This document shows positions 34,134-42,440 of a stretch of DNA of 47,324 bases, piece after piece (within the stretch, counting starts at the first letter, position 1; every line of letters begins with the position of its first letter). The notes under the pieces were generated by a model. The model was given only the letters and a program-made list of their open reading frames with translations, was not told where the DNA came from and did no database searches. Origin of the DNA: an uncultured Cytophagales bacterium (GTDB taxonomy: Bacteria; Bacteroidota; Bacteroidia; Cytophagales; Bernardetiaceae); NCBI GenBank assembly GCA_937136415.1, contig CAKZOK010000070.1, forward strand, positions 1 to 47,324, read 5' to 3'. Made by a program: the position numbers and the translations under genes.

Positions 34134-34198
34134 GTATTTTTACGAAAAAAATCGTAGTGCAAAAATACATAGCTTTATGCTAAAAAAAGCATCTTTTT
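34134..34198. promoter_or_regulatory. Two hairpins upstream of the methylase promoter
   Basis: The first is GTATTTTT (34134-34141) with AAAAATAC (34161-34168), enclosing ACGA/TCGT around six A residues. The second is ATGCT (34177-34181) with AGCAT (34188-34192), loop AAAAAA, followed by CTTTTTG. The second looks like a weak terminator that would insulate the module. The first could be an operator or decayed repeat. The plus-strand open frame through here has the composition of chance sequence. Confidence 0.4.
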
Positions 34199-34199
34199 G

Positions 34200-34231
34200 T
34201 TTGCTTTATAAACAACAGCAACGTATATTTG
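34200..34231 (+). promoter_or_regulatory. Bacteroidota-type promoter of the methylase/nuclease module
   Basis: TTTG at 34200-34203, a 20-base spacer and TATATTTG at 34224-34231 match the consensus in both boxes and spacing. The expected transcript start is near 34238, leaving a leader of about 36 bases to the ATG at 34275. It is one of the two clearest promoters in the window. Confidence 0.68.
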
Positions 34232-34274
34232 ACTGCTTTTATACCTTATTTTTTTTACAAAATAGAATTCGTAT

Positions 34275-37178
34275 ATGTCAAATCAACCACTTATAGAATC
34301 TTTAAAAGTCTTTGACATGCATTCTAATCAGAGTGAAGATGGAGGACTATTTTTCATTGAGAATTTAGAAAGTATAAACAACTACTACATTAAAAATGGT
34401 CTTATTGAAGCAAATAAATATAAAGCAAATGCTGTCTTCTTTCATAAAGGAGAGAATACTCCACCAAAAGTACAAGCCTATATTTATTATTTTACAAAAA
34501 TAAATAATGACAAAGAAATAAAAGAGATTCATAAGAGCTTGTGGAATACAGGTAAAGTTCCAATTTTTTATATATTTACGCCTGATAGAGTAGATATATA
34601 TAATTCATTTAGTGTTGATAAAATTGATAGAGAGGCTAATATTATTGATAAACCATTAGAGTCTATTTCATTAAATGAAACATTATCTATTGCTAATATT
34701 TACAAACAAAAAATTAAAGATTTTTCAGCAACAGCTCTTAGAAATGGAGAAATTTGGGAAAATGATAATTACAGTAATAAATTTCGTGAATCAAAAAGTA
34801 TATATCTCAAATTATTAAATGAATTAAAATATTCATTTGATTATGTTATTGATAATAAGATACTATCAGAAAAAACAGCCAAGAAAGTATTTATTATATG
34901 TATTTTAATAAAATATTTAGAAGAAAGGGAGGATGAAAATGGTTATAGTGTATTTCCTAAAGCTAAAGAGGAGCGTGACGGAAAGGTATATAAAGAAAGT
35001 TTTTTTAATGCTTTTTTAGGGGGAGCTATATCTTTCACAGATATTTTGAGTGATAGTTCTGCATTTTTGAATCTAATTGATGATTTACATAGACGCTTTA
35101 AAGGACAGTTATTTGAACTAGAAAAAGAACAAAGAGATGAACTTATAAAAGCTAATTTAGCTGCATTATCTATTTTTTTGAATGGAAAAAGTGAAAATAA
35201 CCAACACAGTATTTGGAGACTTTATCAATTTAATCATATTCCAATAGAGTTGATAAGTGAGATATATGGCAGTTTTTTAAGTAAAAAGGACGGAAAAAAA
35301 AGTATAAAAAATGGAGCTGTATATACACCTCCTTATTTGGTAGATTTTTTGGTGGATGTGTGTATGCCTCTGCCTACAAATAAAATTGAAGCAGAAGAAA
35401 TTAATCTACAATATAAAATACTAGACCCTTCTTGTGGTTCAGGAGTATTCTTAGTATCAACTTACAAAAGGTTGATAGAATGGTATAAAATAAAACACTC
35501 TTCAAAATCTCCCAATTTAGAAGAGCTAAACTCTTTACTTTTAAATAATATTTATGGTGTCGATATAAATGCAGAAGCAGTAGAACTAGCTCTTTTTAGT
35601 CTTACACTTGCATTATTAGATAATCTTGCTCCTAAGGTAATATGGGAAGACCTTGAATTTCCCAATTTAAAAGATGAAAATTTGTTTCAGAAAGATTTTT
35701 TTGAGCTTGTTATAAGGTATTATTATGATGAAGAAACTTTGTTTCCTTTTTCTCCTTCCTATAAAGAACTTTTCAAAGAAAATTTCCAACTTATAATAGG
35801 CAACCCTCCATTTATGTCTTATAACAAAATGGACAACAAAATATATGCTGAAAAATTAGCTGATAAAATAATATCTGGAAATAATAAGTATAAAGATATG
35901 ATTCATCGAAATCAATCAGCATTGCTTTTTTTGAGTGAATCATTGAAATTTATCCAAAAGGAAAATTCTAAAGTATCTAAAAAAGGAAATGTTTGTCTGT
36001 TGATGCCTACTGCTGATTTATTAATGAGAAATGATTCACAGAAATATCGTAATTTTCTTCTAAATAATTATGGAATTTCTCAAATTATTGATTTTACACC
36101 TCTTAGAAGAGTTTTATTCAGTCAGCATGGAGATACAACCATAGGAGTATGTGCTGTCTTTGCAGATAATGAAGTAAAAGAAGATATTGCACATGTGATT
36201 ATTAGAAGAACTAAATCTTCAAAAGAAAAAATGTATTTTGAAATAGATAAATATGATGTAAATATAGTCGATACTGATACTGCCCTCAACAATACTTTTA
36301 TTTGGAAAACTAATTATTTTAATGGTTTTAGACTATTTGACTTGGTCAATAGAATTAAACAGAGTAAAATAACATTATCAGAATATGTTAAAGATAAAAA
36401 TATATTAGTTAGCAATTACAATGAGATTGATACAACCTATAAATATGGACTTAAAATTAAAGCAAATATATCCTTAGAAAGTTACTTATATCCTATAAAT
36501 AGTTATGAACATAAAAAAGGGGATTGGTTATTCCTTTACAGTAATAATAATAGTGAACTTTTGTATATAAAGAATTACATAGATAAAAATAAAATTTTAT
36601 TAAGAGCATACCTTTCTTGTAATAATGCTCGTTCGCTAATGGGTAAATCTTATTCTATTTTAGATAAGGGTATTATGAAAACAATACCTATGATATTATC
36701 AGAAGATACTTTAAAAAGTTTTTATGAGGGAGTAGATAAAATTGTTTTAAATGATATAAATAAGTACCTAAATTTTCTACGGTTTGGTGAAAACTCCAGT
36801 ATATTAAAAAAAGTTGATAAATCTTTATTAGAAAATTATGCACTTGGAGTAATAAAATCTTTATCAAGTATATATAGTGAGTTTCAAAAAGATTACCTTT
36901 CTAATGATTATCAAAATAACTCTCATATTGTATTAGTATTTTTCTTAGCACCTACTTCTGAAGAAACACTAAAAGAGATAAAATCTTTAGTAAAAGAAGA
37001 TATTTTTAAACTTATAAATCACTTAGTAGAAGATATTGACTCGTCTTATATTTTTAAAAAAGTTTTAAAAATATTTTATAAAGAAGCCTTTATTCTCATT
37101 AAGCCTAATCAAGAAAGATATTGGTTACCTACAGTTGCCTTACGTGATTCAGATGAAGTTTTTCAATACATTTCATAA
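34275..37178 (+). CDS. Large N6-adenine DNA methyltransferase (Eco57I-like)
   Basis: A 967-residue protein. Residues 1-340 form a helical N-terminal region that includes AVFFHKGENTPPKVQAYIYY and IHKSLWNTGKVPIFYIFTP. The methyltransferase core follows: GAVYTPPYLVDFLVD (about 352), SAM motif I ILDPSCGSGVFLVSTY (about 380-395), IYGVDINAEAVELALFSLTLALLD (about 427-450), and catalytic motif IV IIGNPPFMSYN (about 506-516), the NPPF of m6A enzymes. The C-terminal 400 residues should hold the target-recognition domain. No PD-(D/E)XK motif is evident in it, unlike fused type IIG enzymes. It is clearly AT-rich in codon use. The next gene follows after 19 bases and looks like the missing nuclease. Confidence 0.85.
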   Translation: MSNQPLIESLKVFDMHSNQSEDGGLFFIENLESINNYYIKNGLIEANKYKANAVFFHKGENTPPKVQAYIYYFTKINNDKEIKEIHKSLWNTGKVPIFYIFTPDRVDIYNSFSVDKIDREANIIDKPLESISLNETLSIANIYKQKIKDFSATALRNGEIWENDNYSNKFRESKSIYLKLLNELKYSFDYVIDNKILSEKTAKKVFIICILIKYLEEREDENGYSVFPKAKEERDGKVYKESFFNAFLGGAISFTDILSDSSAFLNLIDDLHRRFKGQLFELEKEQRDELIKANLAALSIFLNGKSENNQHSIWRLYQFNHIPIELISEIYGSFLSKKDGKKSIKNGAVYTPPYLVDFLVDVCMPLPTNKIEAEEINLQYKILDPSCGSGVFLVSTYKRLIEWYKIKHSSKSPNLEELNSLLLNNIYGVDINAEAVELALFSLTLALLDNLAPKVIWEDLEFPNLKDENLFQKDFFELVIRYYYDEETLFPFSPSYKELFKENFQLIIGNPPFMSYNKMDNKIYAEKLADKIISGNNKYKDMIHRNQSALLFLSESLKFIQKENSKVSKKGNVCLLMPTADLLMRNDSQKYRNFLLNNYGISQIIDFTPLRRVLFSQHGDTTIGVCAVFADNEVKEDIAHVIIRRTKSSKEKMYFEIDKYDVNIVDTDTALNNTFIWKTNYFNGFRLFDLVNRIKQSKITLSEYVKDKNILVSNYNEIDTTYKYGLKIKANISLESYLYPINSYEHKKGDWLFLYSNNNSELLYIKNYIDKNKILLRAYLSCNNARSLMGKSYSILDKGIMKTIPMILSEDTLKSFYEGVDKIVLNDINKYLNFLRFGENSSILKKVDKSLLENYALGVIKSLSSIYSEFQKDYLSNDYQNNSHIVLVFFLAPTSEETLKEIKSLVKEDIFKLINHLVEDIDSSYIFKKVLKIFYKEAFILIKPNQERYWLPTVALRDSDEVFQYIS

Positions 37179-37197
37179 ACAAAATAATCTATATAAG

Positions 37198-37929
37198 ATG
37201 CGTTCAATAAATCAAAAAGGTCAATTCTCTCCTATTGGAAACTCTAATGTGAAACCTGCTTCTGTAGATTCAGTATTGAAACTTCTTGAAGAAGAATTAC
37301 CTAAGTTAAGAAAGGATATTACTATAACAGCTACTACCAATGAGAATAAAATAAATGAAGAATTATGTCTTATATTAGGAAGGGGTAGTAGAAGAAAAGA
37401 ATATCCTTTTATCTTCATACATGAAACAAATGAAGGGAAACGTAGAGTAGATTTAGGGGTTTTTGACTCTATGAAGGAAGAAGAAATTCAAACTCATGTT
37501 ACAGCTACAGGTACAGCTATATATAAACAAGGTAAAAAATCACTTTGTGTTATAGAGGGAAAGAGACTACCAACTTTGGGAAGTGGAAGGGAAAAAGAAT
37601 ATGTAACTGGTATTGATAAAAATAAAGCAACAGGTGGAATGGAACGTTTCAAAAAAGGTAAACATGGAAAACATCTAGTTCAAGCAATCATAGTAGCTTA
37701 TGTACAAGAGGATTCACTTAATTTATGGATAAAACGTATCAATAATTGGATTGAAGATTTAGCTCTAAATAATACAGATTCAGAAATAATTTGGACTATT
37801 TCAGATAAACTTAAACGCAGAATAACCCAAAACACTGATTTAGCTAAGTTAGTATCTAAAAATAAAAGATTAGTATCTACAATAGAAGATGAAATAACTA
37901 TCCATCATTTTTTAGTTATGGTAGTCTGA
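37198..37929 (+). CDS. Predicted PD-(D/E)XK nuclease paired with the methylase
   Basis: A 243-residue protein with no family I can name, but with the PD-(D/E)XK core. A helix carries NEELCLILGRG (Glu 54-55), a strand RRVDLGVFD gives the metal Asp (about residue 85), and a strand SLCVIEGKRLP gives the E-x-K pair (Glu 120, Lys 122). An amphipathic helix and strand GGMERFKKG ... HLVQAIIVAYV follow. The ATG at 37198 is 19 bases after the methylase stop; an upstream in-frame ATG at 37135 would overlap the methylase. Its role is inferred to be restriction of unmethylated DNA. It converges on dnaE with an 18-base gap. Confidence 0.62.
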   Translation: MRSINQKGQFSPIGNSNVKPASVDSVLKLLEEELPKLRKDITITATTNENKINEELCLILGRGSRRKEYPFIFIHETNEGKRRVDLGVFDSMKEEEIQTHVTATGTAIYKQGKKSLCVIEGKRLPTLGSGREKEYVTGIDKNKATGGMERFKKGKHGKHLVQAIIVAYVQEDSLNLWIKRINNWIEDLALNNTDSEIIWTISDKLKRRITQNTDLAKLVSKNKRLVSTIEDEITIHHFLVMVV

Positions 37930-37947
37930 TAAAGCAGGTATTTTGTA

Positions 37948-40900
37948 TCAACCCACCTGACAAACCACACCCAACTGCTCAATATCCCTAACCAAATCGC
38001 TGGTAGGGTCTATTTGTAAGTGATGCGAAACGGTTTTGACAAAAGTACGTCCTGTTTGTGGTGCTTGGTGGAAAAACTCCATTTTTATTTTACAATCTCC
38101 AGCTTTACAATCATTGAATAAATTCTCCAAATCCATTATTAATGTTTCATTTAGATTCAATAAATTAATGGCAATATTGATGCTTGTAATTGGCTTTTGC
38201 TTGACATCACTAAGAAGAGAAATATTTTTTATTTTGAGTTCGACTTGGTCAGGATTTTTATAACGCTCTTCCATTCTTCCAGTAATTAAAAGAAATTCTC
38301 CCATTACCAAAAAGCCTTTAAAATGGTCGTATTCTTTGCCAAAAAGCGCAAATTTGTACGTTCCTGAATAATCCTCTAAGGTAAATAATCCAAAATCTCT
38401 TCCTGTGGCTGTTTTTCTGTGAGCTACTTCGGTTATCATTCCCCCTACTTTTAGCTCTGCGCCTTTTCTTCCATTGGCAAGGTTGAGAAGAGTAGAAGAA
38501 CAATTTGTTTTCATTTCGATTTTATACTGGTCTAATGGGTGTCCAGAAATGAAAAAACCGACTACTTCTTTTTCTTTATTTAATTTATCTATTTCTGTCC
38601 AGCGTTCTATTTCGGCAAGACGTGGACGCATTACCTCTACTTTTCCATCTGCTCCTCCTCCAAACATAGAAACTTGTGCTGATTCGGCTTCCTCTTTTTG
38701 CGCCTTCGAATAGGCTAAAAGTAGTTCTAAATTTGTTTTTCCTGTGTCGGTTTTGGCAAAGACTTGCGCCCTATGAATATCGTCAAAACAATCTAACCCA
38801 CCTGCAAAAGTCAAGGCTTCGAAGGTTCTTTTATTAATAACTGACAAATCCATTCGCTCCACAAAATCAAAAATATCTTTGTATTTTTTATTCTCTTCTC
38901 GTTCGGTAATAATATGCGAAACTGCCGTTTCTCCTGCTCCTTTTATGGCAGCCAAACCAAAGCGAATTTGTCCTTTATCATTAACACCAAAACGCTCAAT
39001 ACTTTCATTTACATCGGGCCCAAGAACAGGAACACCAATGCGCTGCGCCTCATCAATAAAAAATGTAATTTTATCAATACTGCTCATGTTGTTGGTCATG
39101 ACGGCTGCCATATATTCGGCTGGATAATGCGCCTTCAAATAGCCTGTTTGGAACGCCACCACCGAATAAGCTGCCGAGTGAGAACGGTTGAAACCATAAG
39201 AAGCAAATTTTTCCATTACCTCAAAAACTTCTTCGGATTTTTTCTGATCACTGCCATGAGTTTCCTTTGCACCTGCTACAAAAATGGTCTTTTGTTTTGC
39301 CATTTCTTCGGCTTTTTTCTTACCCATAGCACGACGCAAAATATCTGCACCACCAAGCGAATATCCTCCCATAATTTGGGCTGCTTGCATAATTTGCTCT
39401 TGATAAATCATAATACCAAAAGTCGGCTCAAGAATAGGTTTTAAAAGCTCATGAGGATATTCTACAACTTCTTTTCCGTGTTTTCTATCGATATAAGAAG
39501 GAATAAAATCCATCGGACCAGGACGATACAAGGCATTCATGGCAATCAAATCTTCAATATTTGTCGGCTTCAATTCCTTCAAATATTTACGCATTCCGTC
39601 CGACTCAAACTGAAATGTTCCGACTGTGTCGCCTCGTTGATAAAGTTCGTAGGCTTTTGTGTCGTCAATCGGAATTTCGTCTGGGTCAATTTTTACACCG
39701 TGATTTTTTTCTATCAAATCAATGGCATCTTTAATAATTGTCAGCGTTTTTAGACCCAAAAAATCCATTTTGAGCATTCCTGCATCTTCAACTACTTTTC
39801 CATCAAATTGCGTAATAAAAAGTTCGGCATCTTTGGCTGTACAGACTGGAATATATTCAGTAATATCGTCTGGCGCAATGATTACACCTGCTGCGTGTGT
39901 TCCTGTATTTCGCACCGAACCCTCCAAAACTTTTGCATTTTGTAGTACTTTTCCTTGCAAATCTTTTGCTCTAAAAATTTGCCTCAATTCCTCTACTTCT
40001 TCAAAAGCTTTGTTCAAATTAGTCCCTGGTTTTTCTGGGACAAGTTTGGCAATTCTATTGGATTCATCTAAGGGCAATTCCATTACACGAGCAACATCTT
40101 TGATAGACATTTTGGCTGCCATCGTACCGTACGTTACAATTTGTGCAACTTGATTTCTGCCATATTTTTTTACTACGTAATCAATTACGGCTTGTCTTCC
40201 TACATCATCAAAATCAACGTCAATATCTGGCATAGATACACGTTCTGGATTCAAGAAACGTTCAAAAAGTAGATTGTAATGAATAGGGTCAATGTTGGTA
40301 ATGCCGATACAATAGGCTACTACCGAACCTGCTGCCGATCCTCGGCCTGGACCCACGGCAACACCAATTCTTCTAGCTTCATTTATAAAATCCTGTACAA
40401 TCAGAAAGTAACCTGGAAAACCCATATCTTTCATAATTTTGAGTTCGTGGTCTATGCGCTCTCTAATGGCTGGTGTGATTTCTTTGTAACGGTCTTTTGC
40501 GCCTTCATACGCCAAATGCGCCAAAAAATCATCTTCATTATCAAATTCTTTCGGAATTTCATATTTTGGTAATAAAATATCACGTTTTAGTTTTATAGGC
40601 TCTACCTTTTCTGCAATTTCGATGGTCGTTTCTATCGATTCTGGAAGGTCTGCAAAGAGTTGATTCATCTCTTCGGCAGATTTAAAATAAAATTCATGAT
40701 TTGGAAAACCAAAACGATAACCACGCCCACGACCCACAGGCGTACTTTTCGGAATGCCATCTTTTACACACAAAAGCGTATCGTGTGCATCGGCATCATC
40801 TTTTTTGAGATAAAAAGTATCATTTGAAGCAAAATATTTTACGTCGTATTTGTCTGCCCATCGAAGCAAAATTTCGTTTACTCGTTCTTCTTCTTCTAAT

Positions 40901-42144
40901 CCATGTCGTTGTAATTGAATATAAAAATCCTCTCTAAATTCTTCTAACCACCATTGAAAAGCCTCTTCTGCTTGTAATTCTCCTACATTCAAAATTAGTT
41001 GAGGAATTTCTGCATTTATTCCTCCTGTTGTGGCAATTACATTTTCTTTATATTTCAAAATTAGCTCTCTATCGATACGTGGATAACCTGCATAATAGCC
41101 CTCTACATATCCATAAGAACACATTTTGGCAAGATTATGATACCCTGCCTGATTTTTTGCCAAAAAGACTTGTCTTGTTCTTCGGTCTGGATTGTCTTTT
41201 GTAAATTTGTGCTTGTGTCTGTCTTTTGTAAGGTACAATTCTGCACCAATAATTACTTTTATTCCTAATTTTTCTCCTTCTCCAACAGCATAAAAAGCAC
41301 CGTGCATATTTCCAATATCAGTAACTGCAACGGCTGGCATTCCCATTTCGTGCGCTTTAGCAACCAATTTTTTTACATTTGCTGTACTTTGTAAAATAGA
41401 AAATTGAGAATGATTATGAAGATGAACAAAAGGCAAAATTTCATCTAATTTTCTATCTTTTTTTAATCTATCACTAGCATTACTTTTTTTTTGTACCTGT
41501 TGAAAGTTTGCCTCATCAAGTTCAGGAGCTTGATAAACAACCATTTCGGGCGCAATATCTTCATAAGTCGGAACTACTTTATTTTGTAAAAGTCCGAAAA
41601 AACATTTTGCCGTTGCATCAACATCATAAGCAGCATCGTGAGCATCTGCAAACGGAACGCCGAAAAGTTTGGTGTGAAGTTCGGTAAGTGTAGGCCATTT
41701 GAAACGCCCACCACGCCCTCCTTTTATTGCTACAAAATCTACCGACGAAAGTTTGGTACAAAGAGTTTCTTTTTCCATAAAACCACGTTCAATACTGGTT
41801 CTGTGATATTCTGCGCCCATTATAGAAACGTCAAACTCCACATTGTGTCCTATCAAAATATCAGCTTTTTCGTAATCATCTGCAAAAGCATTCAAAACAT
41901 CAGAAAGTGGTTTTCCGTTTTCTTCTGCTCTTTTGGTAGAAATTCCGTGAACTTTTTCAGCATTAAATGGAATGGTAAACCCATCAGGATAAACAATATA
42001 GTTTTGAGCTGACAACAGATTTCCTGTTTTATCGTGAAGTTGCCAAGCAATTTGGACAAGGCGGGGCCAGTTTTCAGAGTCTGTAACTGGTGCTGTGAAG
42101 TTTTTTGGAAGTCCTGTGGTTTCGGTGTCGAATACTAAATACAT
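37948..42144 (-). CDS. dnaE: DNA polymerase III alpha subunit with fused 3'-5' exonuclease
   Basis: A 1398-residue replicative polymerase. Residues 1-200 are a DEDDh proofreading exonuclease: VFDTETTGLP (Asp/Glu), GHNVEFDVSIM (Asp) and FADAHDAAYDVDAT (His/Asp). The PHP domain begins about residue 240 (FVHLHNHSQFSILQS, AVAVTDIGNMHG). The polymerase core has VGPGRGSAAGSVVAYCIGI and NPERVSMPDIDVDFDD (catalytic Asp residues about 610-625), then NTGTHAAGVII, MAALYRPGPM-type text (here MNALYRPGPM) and an OB fold near the C-terminus (ELKVGGMITEV). The ATG at 42144 directly precedes the exonuclease motif. Exonuclease-DnaE fusions are known in Bacteroidota. Confidence 0.95.
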   Translation of the reverse strand: MYLVFDTETTGLPKNFTAPVTDSENWPRLVQIAWQLHDKTGNLLSAQNYIVYPDGFTIPFNAEKVHGISTKRAEENGKPLSDVLNAFADDYEKADILIGHNVEFDVSIMGAEYHRTSIERGFMEKETLCTKLSSVDFVAIKGGRGGRFKWPTLTELHTKLFGVPFADAHDAAYDVDATAKCFFGLLQNKVVPTYEDIAPEMVVYQAPELDEANFQQVQKKSNASDRLKKDRKLDEILPFVHLHNHSQFSILQSTANVKKLVAKAHEMGMPAVAVTDIGNMHGAFYAVGEGEKLGIKVIIGAELYLTKDRHKHKFTKDNPDRRTRQVFLAKNQAGYHNLAKMCSYGYVEGYYAGYPRIDRELILKYKENVIATTGGINAEIPQLILNVGELQAEEAFQWWLEEFREDFYIQLQRHGLEEEERVNEILLRWADKYDVKYFASNDTFYLKKDDADAHDTLLCVKDGIPKSTPVGRGRGYRFGFPNHEFYFKSAEEMNQLFADLPESIETTIEIAEKVEPIKLKRDILLPKYEIPKEFDNEDDFLAHLAYEGAKDRYKEITPAIRERIDHELKIMKDMGFPGYFLIVQDFINEARRIGVAVGPGRGSAAGSVVAYCIGITNIDPIHYNLLFERFLNPERVSMPDIDVDFDDVGRQAVIDYVVKKYGRNQVAQIVTYGTMAAKMSIKDVARVMELPLDESNRIAKLVPEKPGTNLNKAFEEVEELRQIFRAKDLQGKVLQNAKVLEGSVRNTGTHAAGVIIAPDDITEYIPVCTAKDAELFITQFDGKVVEDAGMLKMDFLGLKTLTIIKDAIDLIEKNHGVKIDPDEIPIDDTKAYELYQRGDTVGTFQFESDGMRKYLKELKPTNIEDLIAMNALYRPGPMDFIPSYIDRKHGKEVVEYPHELLKPILEPTFGIMIYQEQIMQAAQIMGGYSLGGADILRRAMGKKKAEEMAKQKTIFVAGAKETHGSDQKKSEEVFEVMEKFASYGFNRSHSAAYSVVAFQTGYLKAHYPAEYMAAVMTNNMSSIDKITFFIDEAQRIGVPVLGPDVNESIERFGVNDKGQIRFGLAAIKGAGETAVSHIITEREENKKYKDIFDFVERMDLSVINKRTFEALTFAGGLDCFDDIHRAQVFAKTDTGKTNLELLLAYSKAQKEEAESAQVSMFGGGADGKVEVMRPRLAEIERWTEIDKLNKEKEVVGFFISGHPLDQYKIEMKTNCSSTLLNLANGRKGAELKVGGMITEVAHRKTATGRDFGLFTLEDYSGTYKFALFGKEYDHFKGFLVMGEFLLITGRMEERYKNPDQVELKIKNISLLSDVKQKPITSINIAINLLNLNETLIMDLENLFNDCKAGDCKIKMEFFHQAPQTGRTFVKTVSHHLQIDPTSDLVRDIEQLGVVCQVG

Positions 42145-42157
42145 AGAGTGGTGGTAT

Positions 42158-42183
42158 TTTGTCGTCGATGGGGACACCGACAA
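42158..42183. repeat. Palindrome just upstream of dnaE
   Basis: TTGTCG ... CGACAA encloses a GGGGACA core 14 bases before the dnaE ATG on the minus strand. The arms and GGACA core resemble the GAGGACA palindromes at 15.3 kb. In the dnaE transcript it would fold in the leader close to the start codon. Confidence 0.45.
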
Positions 42184-42440
42184 CAGCAAAGAGGTATAAG
42201 CAATGGTAGCGTTTTATGCTTGTTTTGTTTTACGAATTTACGAAAAAATGCTGATTTTTTTAGCAGAATATTTCAAAAAAGAGTAAAAAAAACACCAATT
42301 AATTCTCAAAATTACACACAAAATAAGTACATTGTAAAACAAAATAAATTCTGAACCTTTTCAAAGTAGAGTTGGTTTTATATGAATATTCGACTCAATT
42401 AAACTCTTCTCTTTTACCTAAACTATTGATTATTCAAATT

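Noticed and set aside
34018..34296. A 92-codon plus-strand open frame before the methylase gene
   Set aside because: Its composition (Cys, Phe and Ser runs) is that of chance translation. It crosses two hairpins and the promoter and overlaps the methylase start.
38914..39753. Several long plus-strand open frames inside dnaE
   Set aside because: They are antisense shadows of a gene with all polymerase motifs. No start context or domain supports them.
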